Assembly (NCBI GenBank): GCA_958442925.1
Contig: CAUCIO010000057.1
Span: 1 to 12,475, forward strand
DNA from: an uncultured Clostridium sp.
GTDB taxonomy: Bacteria > Bacillota > Clostridia > Lachnospirales > Lachnospiraceae
Reading direction: 5' to 3'
Length of the DNA stretch: 12,475 nucleotides
The notes under the pieces are model-generated. The model was not told the origin of the DNA. It worked only from the letters and a program-made list of their open reading frames with translations, and searched no databases. The stretch's first letter is position 1. Each line of letters starts with the position of its first letter. Positions 1-6,891 of this stretch are shown in pieces. Made by a program: the position numbers and the translations under genes.

Positions 1-556
1 ACAGGTTTACAACTGCAAATTTAGCAACCGGGATGTTTGCCGCAACACCGGCGCTGTTTAACACTGCGATTACAATACCGTACTGTAACGCTGTGTTAAA
101 CGGAATTAACGGATGGTTTGCTGCAAAACCAGCTGTCATAACAACCTTGGAAGGCGGAAGCTTCTTTGTGTAAGGCAATGTGGACAGGAAACCGATAACC
201 ATAACATAGTAAGCAGTGGATCCGGTTCCGAACAGGCTGCAGCCTAACATAACGATGAGAATCATCAGCAGGTATGCCTTGATACCGCCCTGATTGGCGA
301 TTTTAAACATGGTCTTCTTGAAATTAGCGATAAAGCTTGTTTTCTGAAGAGCTGCGATGATTGCCATAAACTCGGCAAGCATAACGATAGTTGCGTTAGA
401 GAATCCGCCGAAGGCTGCCTTAATATCTGCTATTCCGAAAACGACAAGCAGGAGACAGGCCAAGAGAGGCGGCGCGCCAAATGGCAGCTTGTCCATCATG
501 ATCAGAACGACCATGAGAGCTGTGATTGCTAAAGCAATAATCATTTGGGTAGTCAT
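1..556 (-). CDS. SLC13-family anion permease, N-terminal part (runs off left edge)
   Basis: About 185 residues are visible from the ATG at 554-556, and the frame is open to the window edge. The start is fixed by an AGGAGGAAAA Shine-Dalgarno seven bases upstream. The protein is strongly hydrophobic. It begins with a membrane helix (MIIALAITALMVVLIMMD), then a short loop and second helix (LLACLLLVVFGIADIKAAFG), followed by GGFSNATIVMLAEFM, which resembles the GFSNPAV-type motif of the ion transporter superfamily (SLC13/DASS/CitT). Further signatures are FGTGSTAYYVMVIGFL and LPPSKVVMTAGFAANHPLIPFN. Family members import di- or tricarboxylates, sulfate and related anions, usually with sodium. The gene lies downstream of the acid-sugar operon but has its own promoter and the same operator, so I infer that it imports that pathway's substrate. 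The exact substrate cannot be read from the sequence. Other ion transporter superfamily branches are possible. Confidence 0.82.
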   Translation of the reverse strand, partial: MTTQMIIALAITALMVVLIMMDKLPFGAPPLLACLLLVVFGIADIKAAFGGFSNATIVMLAEFMAIIAALQKTSFIANFKKTMFKIANQGGIKAYLLMILIVMLGCSLFGTGSTAYYVMVIGFLSTLPYTKKLPPSKVVMTAGFAANHPLIPFNTALQYGIVIAVLNSAGVAANIPVAKFAVVNL

Positions 557-648
557 ATTATTTTCCTCCTCATATCTTATAGTGAACTCATACCCAGTGC
601 AGCCAGTTCTGCACTCTGCACAATTTGATATGGCTTTTATTTGCATTA

Positions 649-677
649 ATTATATAAGATGCTGTAACAGAAGACAA
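649..677 (-). promoter_or_regulatory. Sigma-A promoter of the SLC13 permease gene
   Basis: Reading the minus strand, TTGTCT (677-672) is followed by a 17-base spacer and a perfect TATAAT (654-649). This places the transcript start near 642 and gives a leader of about 86 bases. The promoter lies downstream of the hairpin at 813-870, so the permease is its own transcription unit. The same TTGTCT -35 occurs ahead of the kinase gene. Confidence 0.72.
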
Positions 678-697
678 TAAAATCAACCCCTATTATT

Positions 698-712
698 GTT
701 TCAATTATAAAC
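698..712 (+). promoter_or_regulatory. Candidate operator copy 1, GTTTC(N5)TAAAC, upstream of the permease promoter
   Basis: The sequence is GTTTCAATTATAAAC, an imperfect palindrome of GTTTM half sites spaced by five bases. It is centred about 63 bases upstream of the predicted permease start, a position more typical of an activator than of a simple repressor. Matching copies are at 749-763 and 6698-6712. The regulator is not in the window. Confidence 0.5.
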
Positions 713-748
713 AAATATTAAAAAAGTATAAATACAATCTGAAATAGT

Positions 749-763
749 GTTTATAAATGAAAC
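749..763 (-). promoter_or_regulatory. Candidate operator copy 2 upstream of the permease promoter
   Basis: On the minus strand this reads GTTTCATTTATAAAC, differing from copy 1 at one of 15 positions. Its centre is 51 bases from that of copy 1. The flank TTTTATC immediately 5' of it (minus strand) is repeated upstream of the kinase gene. Confidence 0.48.
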
Positions 764-812
764 GATAAAAAGGAAACAAAAAGAAAGAGTTTCATTTTAG
801 AACAAAAAATTA

Positions 813-870
813 AAGAGAGAAAAATGTTTTCATGCTCCGCTTGAAGTCGCTGAAAACATTTTTCTCTCTT
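813..870 (-). terminator. Hairpin terminator/attenuator after the acid-sugar operon
   Basis: The arms at 813-832 and 851-870 are perfectly complementary over 20 bp, with an 18-base loop. In the minus direction the stem is followed by TTAATTTTTTGTT, a U-rich tail. It begins 35 bases after the pdxA2-like stop codon and precedes the permease promoter, so it most likely ends the five-gene operon. The stem is A/T-rich (about 5 G/C per arm), so it could also be an mRNA-stabilising structure or a leaky attenuator. Confidence 0.65.
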
Positions 871-904
871 CTGCAAAAACGCTGAAAGGAGAACGATACT
901 GCTG

Positions 905-1975
905 TTAATTTCTGCCCTTTGCCATTCGGACTGCATAGTCAATGGCATTGACAAGGCTTAACTCATTGCTGGTTCCTTTTCCGGCTAGAGCGAAGCCTGT
1001 GCCGTGATCCACGCTGGTGCGGATGATGGGAAGGCCCAGAGTCACGTTGACACCCTCTACAGCTTTCCAGGCCTGCAGCTCTCTGTCATAGACAAAGCCC
1101 ACTGTCTTAAGGGGGATATGTCCCTGATCGTGGTACATGCACACCACGATGTCGTACCAGCCGCCCAGAGCCTCGGAGAAGACGCTGTCCGGGGGGATCG
1201 GGCCGATGGCGTTGATACCTTCTGCCTTTGCCGCCTCAATGGCAGGCTTAATCTCCTCAATCTCTTCTGTGCCGAAGAGGCCGTTCTCACCACAGTGGGG
1301 ATTCAGACCAGCTACAGCTACCTTCGGGTTCTCGATTCCCATATCTTTGCACGCCTTGTGGGCGATCTCGATCACCTCCAGGACGCGGGCTTTCTTTACC
1401 CGGTCGCAGGCCTCCCGGAGGGAGACGTGGGTGGAAACATGAACCACTCTCAGGTCGTGGTGGGCTAACATCATGGTATATTTTTTTGTATTTGTGTAGG
1501 TGGCGTAAATTTCTGTGTGGCCGTCAAAATGAGTGTAGCCGTCAGAATTCTCTCCGTGATAGAACTCCAGGGCCTTGTTCATGGCCTCCTTGTTCAGCGC
1601 GTTGGTGCAGGTGGCGTCTACCTCTCCGGCTAAAGCCAGCTCAATCACCTTTTTTACGCACTGGAACGCGGCGTTTCCTCCTTCAATGCTGACCTGTCCG
1701 ATGGGGAACTTCTCCACATCGGGAATCAGTTCCAGGTGCAGCACATCGATGACGCCCTGCTGGAATTTGGCGTCATTTACCTTCTCGCAGCGGTGAATGA
1801 CAATATCGGGACGGCCTACGAAACGGGCCGCCTGTTCGATGATTTTCGCATCGCCCACAACGATAGGGCGGCAGCTGTCGTAGACTTCGGCGTGAGCCAG
1901 AGCCTTGACTGTGATCTCAGGGCCGTTTCCGGCAGGATCACCCATAGTAATACCGACAATCGGCTTTGCGTTCAT
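905..1975 (-). CDS. pdxA2: PdxA2-type 4-phospho-threonate/erythronate dehydrogenase
   Basis: This 356-residue protein is a PdxA-family NAD-dependent, metal-requiring dehydrogenase. The N-terminal motif GITMGDPAGNGPEI (residues 8-21) is the family signature. DGHTE (151-155) carries the substrate-contacting His. The three metal-binding His residues appear in STHVSL (H183), NPHCGE (H227) and YHDQGH (H282), with the spacing seen in E. coli PdxA. PdxA itself oxidises 4-phosphohydroxy-L-threonine for vitamin B6. Paralogues encoded beside DUF1537 kinases (PdxA2) oxidise 4-phospho-D-threonate or -erythronate to a 3-oxo acid that decarboxylates to dihydroxyacetone phosphate. The kinase in the same operon makes the catabolic role much more likely, although the stereochemistry of the substrate is unknown. 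It is the last operon gene, 17 bases after the DapA-like gene, with an AAGGGGGG Shine-Dalgarno. All key residues are present. Confidence 0.85.
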   Translation of the reverse strand: MNAKPIVGITMGDPAGNGPEITVKALAHAEVYDSCRPIVVGDAKIIEQAARFVGRPDIVIHRCEKVNDAKFQQGVIDVLHLELIPDVEKFPIGQVSIEGGNAAFQCVKKVIELALAGEVDATCTNALNKEAMNKALEFYHGENSDGYTHFDGHTEIYATYTNTKKYTMMLAHHDLRVVHVSTHVSLREACDRVKKARVLEVIEIAHKACKDMGIENPKVAVAGLNPHCGENGLFGTEEIEEIKPAIEAAKAEGINAIGPIPPDSVFSEALGGWYDIVVCMYHDQGHIPLKTVGFVYDRELQAWKAVEGVNVTLGLPIIRTSVDHGTGFALAGKGTSNELSLVNAIDYAVRMAKGRN

Positions 1976-1992
1976 AGTCGTACCCCCCTTAA

Positions 1993-2901
1993 TTAGTGCA
2001 TACCCTTAGCTTCGTTTTCAGCCAGAACTTTCTTTAATGCCTGGATACCCTCTTCCGGAACCTGATTGAACGGAGCACGGCACGGTCCTACGTTGTAGCC
2101 TAAGAGACGTGTAGCAGTCTTAACGATAGTGTTCGGGTTGCCGTATTTGAAGCATGCCCGGAAGCTCTGAATGCTTGCGTTGGCAGCCTTGGCCTCTTCG
2201 ATCTTGCCTTCCATAAACAGGTTGTAGATGGAAGCCATAGTGTGGGGATATACGTTTGCGCAGCCTGCGATTCCGCCTGTACCGCCTGCCAGAAGTGTCC
2301 AGATGATTAACTGATCGTTTCCGGACAGTGTGCAGAACTTGCCGTTTGTCTTCTTGGCGCCTGCGTCGATGTAGCCTAAAATGTTTGTGAAGTTTCCGCT
2401 GGAATCCTTAGCGCCTACGATGTTCTCAATCTGAGCCAGGCGGGCTACAGTAGCCGGAGCCAGAGCGTTTCCTGTACGTGCAGGGATATTGTAGAGAACG
2501 ATTGGCATGTCAACTGCCTCTGCAACTGCCTTGTAGTGAGCGTAGAGCTCGTCCTGGCTTGCAGCTGCGAAGCTTGGTGTGATGATAGAGAGCACGTCTG
2601 CTCCTGCCGCCTGAGCCATCTTGCTCTGCTCGATCGTCTCCTTAGTGGAGATGCAGCCGGTTCCTGCGTATACCGGAACACGTCCGTTACACTGCTCGAT
2701 AACAGTCTCCAATACAAGCTGCTTTTCCTTGGCGTTCAGGATGTAGCCCTCGCCGTTTGTTCCGAATGGGAAGAGAGCGTGAACGCCGCCCTCGATCATA
2801 CGGTCTACCTGGTTGCGGAGCTCAGCTACGTTGATGCTCTCGTCGTCGTTCATAGGTGTGAGAATTGGCGGGATAATACCTTTGATTTCAACTGGTTTCA
2901 T
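1993..2901 (-). CDS. DapA/NAL-superfamily pyruvate-dependent aldolase-like protein
   Basis: A 302-residue TIM-barrel protein of the dihydrodipicolinate synthase/N-acetylneuraminate lyase superfamily, with normal length. The Schiff-base lysine is K165 in GAKDSSGN. The catalytic tyrosine is Y137 in LYNIPARTG, and R142 matches the carboxylate-binding Arg of DapA. GTNGEG (47-52) is the GTTGE-type pyruvate-binding loop, with Asn in place of the second Thr. The segment equivalent to DapA TPYYN reads TPSFA (108-112), so the catalytic-relay tyrosine contributed across the dimer is Phe111. This argues against housekeeping lysine biosynthesis and for a catabolic lyase or dehydratase acting on a 2-keto acid. 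Its neighbours are an alcohol dehydrogenase upstream (59-base gap) and PdxA2 downstream (17-base gap), so a pathway role is likely: an aldehyde released here could be reduced by the dehydrogenase. The start has an AGGAGGAA Shine-Dalgarno. Family membership is firm; the reaction is unknown. Confidence 0.85.
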   Translation of the reverse strand: MKPVEIKGIIPPILTPMNDDESINVAELRNQVDRMIEGGVHALFPFGTNGEGYILNAKEKQLVLETVIEQCNGRVPVYAGTGCISTKETIEQSKMAQAAGADVLSIITPSFAAASQDELYAHYKAVAEAVDMPIVLYNIPARTGNALAPATVARLAQIENIVGAKDSSGNFTNILGYIDAGAKKTNGKFCTLSGNDQLIIWTLLAGGTGGIAGCANVYPHTMASIYNLFMEGKIEEAKAANASIQSFRACFKYGNPNTIVKTATRLLGYNVGPCRAPFNQVPEEGIQALKKVLAENEAKGMH

Positions 2902-2960
2902 AGTGAATTCCTCCTGTGTTATGTAAAGTGTAAATTTATTTTTGATTTCGTGGCAGCGTC

Positions 2961-4124
2961 CTATAAAATTTCCAGATAGAGCTTTCTCGCATCTTCAGGC
3001 GTTACCTGGCGGGGATTGTTTACAAGGAGACGCTGTACCTGCATTCCAGCCTCTACCAGGCCGTCCAGATCTTCCTCCGGAACGCCGAATTCCTTTAAGC
3101 TGGTGGGAATATCCAGGTGTTTTACAATCTCTTCCAGACGGCTGATGATCCATGCGGACTTCTCGGCGTTTGTCCTGCAGGTCTTTACCTCGTCGTGGCA
3201 GCAGCGGTCGTAGGCAATGGCGAAGCGCTCCTGGCAGGCCGGCTCGTTGAAACGCATAACCGGAGCTAAGAGGATAGCGTTGGAAACGCCGTGGGCAATG
3301 TGGTATTTGCCTCCTAACGGATAGCTGAGAGCGTGAACTGCTGTGGTTCCGCTGGCTGTGATGGCCAGACCGCCGTAGTAGGCTGCGATCTGCATCCGGT
3401 TCTTCTCCGTCATGGCTTCCGGATCGTCGCAGGCCTTCTCGATGTTGTTGAGAATCAGGTCAAGGCCTTCTAAAGCGTAAAGGTCGCTGAACGGATTGGC
3501 CTTGTTGCTGGTGAAGCACTCGATGCAGTGAGCCAGGGCGTCTACTCCGGTAGCTGCTGCGATCTTGCGCGGCAGGTTTTTAATCATGCGGGCGTCCAGA
3601 ATCACATAGTCAGCAATCATGTTTTCATTGACAATTCCCACCTTCAGTTCCTTCTCAGGAACGGCTACGATGGCGTTTGGAGTTACCTCTGCGCCTGTGC
3701 CGGCGGTGGTAGGGATCAGGATAATCGGAACGCATTTTTTCGCCCGGCCAGGCTCGTCTAAGAGCTCCTTCACGCCGTACTCGTCTGTCACCAGAATGCT
3801 GGCTAATTTAGCCGCGTCCATAACGCTTCCGCCGCCGCAGGCTACAATCATATCGGCTCCGCTGGCCTTGAATTCGTCTACCAGCTTCTGAACAGCCATG
3901 TAGCTTGGCTCAGCTGGAAGATCGTCCAGCACGTAATAGTCTGCGCCAGCTGCTTTGACAGCTTCTTCAGGCAGGGAGAAAAGACCAGCCTCCTCGATTC
4001 CCTTATCAGTAAACATAGCTACGCGCTTTACGCCATTGGATTTTAAAATAGAAGTAATGTTGTCCATAGCGTTCTCACCGCCGTAAACGGCGTGAGGCAT
4101 TTTCAGGTTGTAAGTAGTAAGCAT
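2961..4124 (-). CDS. Iron-containing (group III) alcohol dehydrogenase
   Basis: A 387-residue member of the Fe-ADH family, which interconverts aldehydes and alcohols with NAD(P)H. The cofactor motif GGGSVMD is at residues 97-103 and PTTAGTGAE at 138-146. Metal ligands by comparison with FucO are D195 and H199 (GVDALAHC), H264 (AVHALSYPLGG) and H278 (HIAHG), all present. The open frame extends nine codons further upstream to 4151. However, AAGGAGGTTTT (complement of 4129-4139) sits just before the ATG at 4122-4124, and that start gives a normal family N-terminus (MLTTYNLKMPHAVYGG). I therefore place the start at 4124. It lies between the sialidase-like and DapA-like genes with short gaps, so it is co-transcribed. 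It probably reduces or oxidises an aldehyde made in the pathway, such as one released by the aldolase. The substrate cannot be assigned from sequence. Confidence 0.88.
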   Translation of the reverse strand: MLTTYNLKMPHAVYGGENAMDNITSILKSNGVKRVAMFTDKGIEEAGLFSLPEEAVKAAGADYYVLDDLPAEPSYMAVQKLVDEFKASGADMIVACGGGSVMDAAKLASILVTDEYGVKELLDEPGRAKKCVPIILIPTTAGTGAEVTPNAIVAVPEKELKVGIVNENMIADYVILDARMIKNLPRKIAAATGVDALAHCIECFTSNKANPFSDLYALEGLDLILNNIEKACDDPEAMTEKNRMQIAAYYGGLAITASGTTAVHALSYPLGGKYHIAHGVSNAILLAPVMRFNEPACQERFAIAYDRCCHDEVKTCRTNAEKSAWIISRLEEIVKHLDIPTSLKEFGVPEEDLDGLVEAGMQVQRLLVNNPRQVTPEDARKLYLEIL

Positions 4125-4128
4125 ATTT

Positions 4129-4139
4129 AAAACCTCCTT
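4129..4139 (-). promoter_or_regulatory. Ribosome binding site that fixes the alcohol dehydrogenase start
   Basis: On the minus strand AAGGAGGTTTT precedes ATATG. The near-perfect Shine-Dalgarno selects the ATG at 4122-4124 over the in-frame ATG at 4149-4151, which has no comparable site. Confidence 0.8.
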
Positions 4140-4160
4140 GAATGGTTTCATGTATATAGA

Positions 4161-5321
4161 TTAACGGCTCTGAGCGGCAGTGGGATTGTAAAGTCCTACA
4201 GTCTCTCTCTTCTCGCCCAGCACATCCTGCTCGCTGAAGCGGACATATTTTACGCCCAGGCGGGTGCGTGCGGCGTAGGCCAGGTGAAGCATGCCATCGC
4301 GTGTCTGCATCAGGTACGGATATTCGTACTGCTTGTTGTTTGTCTTATTTTCATCTCCGATGAAGCCCTCGCCTCTCTCCATCCAGCGGATGATTGGGAA
4401 AGTTAAACCGCCGTCCTCAGAGAGAGCTACCGCTACCGGGCAGCGAAGTCCAGGCCATGCGGCCTTTCCTGGCTGTGGATCCGGAGTGCAGGTCGGATTG
4501 TAGGCAATGGCAACCCGTCCGCTCTGAAGCTTAATGGCGCTGATGCTGGAGTTGTTGTTTGGAAGGGGAGTCGGCTCCGGCTTGGTCCATGTCTCGCCCC
4601 AGTCGAAGGATTCGCTTCTGTGGATGCGGTATGCCTCGCGGTTTCTCATAAATGCAGCCAGGTGTCCAGGCTCTAATTCTACCACATTGGCGTGAACGTG
4701 GCCGTTGCTCTCAGGCATCATCACCTTTTTCCAGGTCTTGCCCTGGTCGTCGGAAATGCGGAAGGCGGTCGGATCGCCGGAAAGGCCGTCTGCAGAGTCC
4801 GTGCAGATCCAGTTGGAGAAGATCCAGCGTCCGTTTGAAAGCACCTGGATTGGCTGGCGGCAGAAGGTTCCCTCCTCTGGGAAAATGGTCTCGTAAGGCC
4901 CCCATGTCTTTCCGCCGTCTGTGCTCTTCTGGCAGCGGACCACAGAAGTAAACTGCATATTGTCCTTGCCTTCCTGGCGATCTAACTGGGCTGTATACAT
5001 GGCCCATACGGCGTTGTCAGGTCCATAAAATAAGGAAGGATTCTGCTCGCTGCGCTTCGGATCACCGGAAATATCTACTGGCGGAAGCCATGCGGGAGCG
5101 TCCTTTGAAAGGAGGGAGCAGATGATATGGATATCAGCGCTTCCCTCGTAAGTTCCGGCGAACCAGCAGCACAGCAGATCACCGTTTGGCAGCTCCACCA
5201 TGGCAGGAGCGTGAGCGGTGGGATAACCGCCTGTAGGAAGCAGAGCTTCACAGGTTCCCATCTCTTCGTTTTCGTAAATCGTTCCGTCCCAGGTCAGTCC
5301 GGGAAGTTTCGGATATGTCAT
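4161..5321 (-). CDS. Cytoplasmic BNR/Asp-box sialidase-like protein (BNR_2 type)
   Basis: A 386-residue six-bladed beta-propeller protein by motif. Asp boxes (S-x-D-x-G-x-T-W) occur at 133-140 (STDGGKTW), 190-197 (SDDQGKTW), 238-245 (SFDWGETW) and a looser one at 301-308 (SEDGGLTF). The N-terminal block HAPAMVELPNGDLLCCWFAG (37-56) followed by YEGSADIHI is the hallmark of the BNR_2 sialidase-like family. The Arg of the classical RIP motif, which binds the sialic acid carboxylate, is absent: HAPAM stands in its place. There is no signal peptide or membrane segment, so it acts in the cytoplasm. It is the second gene of the operon, 44 bases after the kinase, with a GGAGGAAAA Shine-Dalgarno. Databases often call such proteins exo-alpha-sialidase, but I doubt that activity here. 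A hydrolase, lyase or epimerase acting on an acidic sugar derivative after import is equally plausible. Confidence 0.75.
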   Translation of the reverse strand: MTYPKLPGLTWDGTIYENEEMGTCEALLPTGGYPTAHAPAMVELPNGDLLCCWFAGTYEGSADIHIICSLLSKDAPAWLPPVDISGDPKRSEQNPSLFYGPDNAVWAMYTAQLDRQEGKDNMQFTSVVRCQKSTDGGKTWGPYETIFPEEGTFCRQPIQVLSNGRWIFSNWICTDSADGLSGDPTAFRISDDQGKTWKKVMMPESNGHVHANVVELEPGHLAAFMRNREAYRIHRSESFDWGETWTKPEPTPLPNNNSSISAIKLQSGRVAIAYNPTCTPDPQPGKAAWPGLRCPVAVALSEDGGLTFPIIRWMERGEGFIGDENKTNNKQYEYPYLMQTRDGMLHLAYAARTRLGVKYVRFSEQDVLGEKRETVGLYNPTAAQSR

Positions 5322-5365
5322 AATGTTTTCCTCCAGTATGTAATGTTAAAAGTGAAATAAAAAGC

Positions 5366-6619
5366 TTAATCAGCAATTTGTTCTGCCAGATCAGTCAGCA
5401 GAGTCTCCTGGCCGAAGCCGCCGGATTTTGTGATCACATGGCGGGTACAGCCGTTGTAGGTGAAGCGGGCCAGTACGACTCCGCTCTCCAGCTCCCGCAG
5501 GGGCTCCAGCTCGTTAACTCCGACGCAGTTCATACACTGAAGCAGCGTGTCGCCGCCGGTAAGAAGCAGAGTGCCCAGAGAGGGGCTGGCAAAGATTTCG
5601 CCCACCAGGTAGCCGAGACAGCCTGCGATCCGTACTCTCAGAGTTTCCCGGTCAATGCCAAGGGCTGCGGCATAGTCGGCGGTGGGCTGGTTTCCGCCCA
5701 AATCATTGCTCTCGATAATGCAGTGAGAGTGGGAGGACAGCATGTCCTCGATGCCCTGAAGCGCCTCTTTTCCCTGCTCTGTCTGCCAGTATCCTGGTTC
5801 CAGCTTCTGCTCCGGACTCAGGCGGAGTCTGGAAAATCCAGCTTTTTCTGCCTGATCCAGCTGCGCCAGGGTGATGGAATTGACGCTTCCGCAGACCACC
5901 AGAAGCCTTGGATCCAGTTTTGGAAGGGCGGCCGGCCTGTCTGGGGCAATGTCTAACAGTTCAGGCAGAACAGCTCCGAAGCCGGCGCAGCCGGCCATGA
6001 CGGAGAGCATGTCCGCGTCAAACAGCTTTTTTCCCGTTTCGCGAAGATCAGAAGGCGTGGATGCGTCGAAGACCAGAATTCCCTCCTGACTGGGGACTTC
6101 TGAATCGCCGGAGAGAGCCGGGAAGCTGAACGCCGGGATGCTGCACTGCTCGCCAATTAAATCTGTGACAATAGAATGAACCACCGGTTCAAACGGATCG
6201 ATACCAAAGGGGCTTTCCGTCACGGGGACGCCGTCCACATAGTGAACGCCCTCTCTGGTCACGCGGCCAGTCTGAGGAAACGCCGGAAGGAACGGGAGAC
6301 GCTTGCAGCCGCTGGCAGTGAGAACCGCGGCCAGCTCAGCCCCTATGTTTCCTCTGAGGGCGGAATCTGTCTTTTTGTAAATGTAGCGGATTCCTGCCGC
6401 TCTGGCTCTTTCAGTCAGCCGGGCAACGATATCGAAAGCTTCCCCGGCTGCGAGGTGGCGGGTTTCTGTATCCACCACTAAAACGCTGTCGCGGTAAGTG
6501 GAAAAGTCTACCTCAGGCTCTACAATTACACGGGTTGAAATGCCGCGGGCCGCGAATTGAACGCCGGTATCCAGAGCGCCGGTGAAGTCATCCGCAATGA
6601 TTAAAAGAAGGATCATCAT
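5366..6619 (-). CDS. Four-carbon acid-sugar kinase (DUF1537 / OtnK-DtnK family)
   Basis: A 417-residue ATP-dependent kinase of the DUF1537 family, which phosphorylates the 4-hydroxyl of tetronates such as D-threonate and erythronate. The N-terminal substrate domain starts with IIADDFTGALDTG (7-19) and contains KKTDSALRGNIG (82-93) and FPQTGR (114-119). The C-terminal nucleotide domain has VCGSVNSIT (242-250), LLLTGGDT (351-358) and ITKSGGFG (396-403). All are family hallmarks and the length is normal. Two ATGs are adjacent. The second (6614-6616) is better spaced from the GAGG Shine-Dalgarno, so one residue may be lost from the N-terminus. It is the first gene of the operon. Pairing with PdxA2 is the established arrangement for tetronate catabolism. 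Whether the substrate is D-threonate, D-erythronate, L-threonate or another acid cannot be told from motifs. Confidence 0.9.
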   Translation of the reverse strand: MMILLLIIADDFTGALDTGVQFAARGISTRVIVEPEVDFSTYRDSVLVVDTETRHLAAGEAFDIVARLTERARAAGIRYIYKKTDSALRGNIGAELAAVLTASGCKRLPFLPAFPQTGRVTREGVHYVDGVPVTESPFGIDPFEPVVHSIVTDLIGEQCSIPAFSFPALSGDSEVPSQEGILVFDASTPSDLRETGKKLFDADMLSVMAGCAGFGAVLPELLDIAPDRPAALPKLDPRLLVVCGSVNSITLAQLDQAEKAGFSRLRLSPEQKLEPGYWQTEQGKEALQGIEDMLSSHSHCIIESNDLGGNQPTADYAAALGIDRETLRVRIAGCLGYLVGEIFASPSLGTLLLTGGDTLLQCMNCVGVNELEPLRELESGVVLARFTYNGCTRHVITKSGGFGQETLLTDLAEQIAD

Positions 6620-6640
6620 TCTTCCTCTTTTCTTTTCTTG

Positions 6641-6669
6641 ATATTATATATTATGCCGTATTTAGACAA
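6641..6669 (-). promoter_or_regulatory. Promoter of the acid-sugar operon
   Basis: On the minus strand TTGTCT (6669-6664) precedes overlapping -10 candidates: TATAAT at 6648-6643 (15-base spacer) or TAATAT at 6646-6641 (17-base spacer). Predicted start is near 6635. The -35 box is identical to that of the permease promoter. Confidence 0.5.
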
Positions 6670-6697
6670 AATTGGCATCGAAAAAAACAACAAAAGT

Positions 6698-6712
6698 GTT
6701 TCGTTTTTAAAC
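6698..6712 (+). promoter_or_regulatory. Candidate operator copy 3 upstream of the operon promoter
   Basis: GTTTCGTTTTTAAAC fits GTTTC(N5)TAAAC, as in the two copies ahead of the permease gene. It is centred about 70 bases upstream of the predicted operon start. A further partial site lies at 6735-6749 (minus strand GTTTAATTTTCCTAT) with the same TTTTATC flank as copy 2. Confidence 0.48.
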
Positions 6713-6826
6713 TAATTACAGAAAAAATGGAAACATAGGAAAATTAAACGATAAAATATGTTTCAAAACAGAACAAAAAATAAAGGAGAAAGGAAAGAAA
6801 TAGATGAAATAGTATCAAAAATAAAC

Positions 6827-6869
6827 GTAACTGCCAGAAGAGCTCTGAGAAAGTCTCTTGGGCAGTTAC
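6827..6869 (-). terminator. Stem-loop terminator downstream of the NCS2 permease remnant
   Basis: The arms GTAACTGCC (6827-6835) and GGCAGTTAC (6861-6869) are fully complementary. On the minus strand they are followed by GTTTATTTTTG. The structure lies 22 bases beyond the stop of the permease remnant, as expected for its original terminator. Confidence 0.55.
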
Positions 6870-6891
6870 ATTCAGAAAATTTTGGTTCAGC

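Noticed and set aside
357..680. Plus-strand open frame opposite the permease start
   Set aside because: It is antisense to the clear SLC13 coding frame and its promoter region, has no ribosome site and gives no recognisable protein.
751..954. 67-codon minus-strand frame overlapping the 3' end of pdxA2
   Set aside because: It overlaps the pdxA2 end, the hairpin and the operator, and its hydrophobic end comes only from A/T-rich DNA.
1004..1796. Several plus-strand frames opposite pdxA2
   Set aside because: They are shadows of a strongly conserved gene on the minus strand, with no ribosome sites.
905..1975. Vitamin B6 biosynthesis PdxA
   Set aside because: The operon has a tetronate kinase and catabolic enzymes and no other B6 gene, so the PdxA2 catabolic role fits better.
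1993..5321. Sialic acid utilisation cluster (sialidase plus NAL-type lyase)
   Set aside because: No NanE or NanK homologue is present, the sialidase-like protein lacks the RIP Arg and export signal, and the DapA-like protein has the DapA-type YNIPxRTG arginine. A tetronate route explains the kinase and PdxA2.
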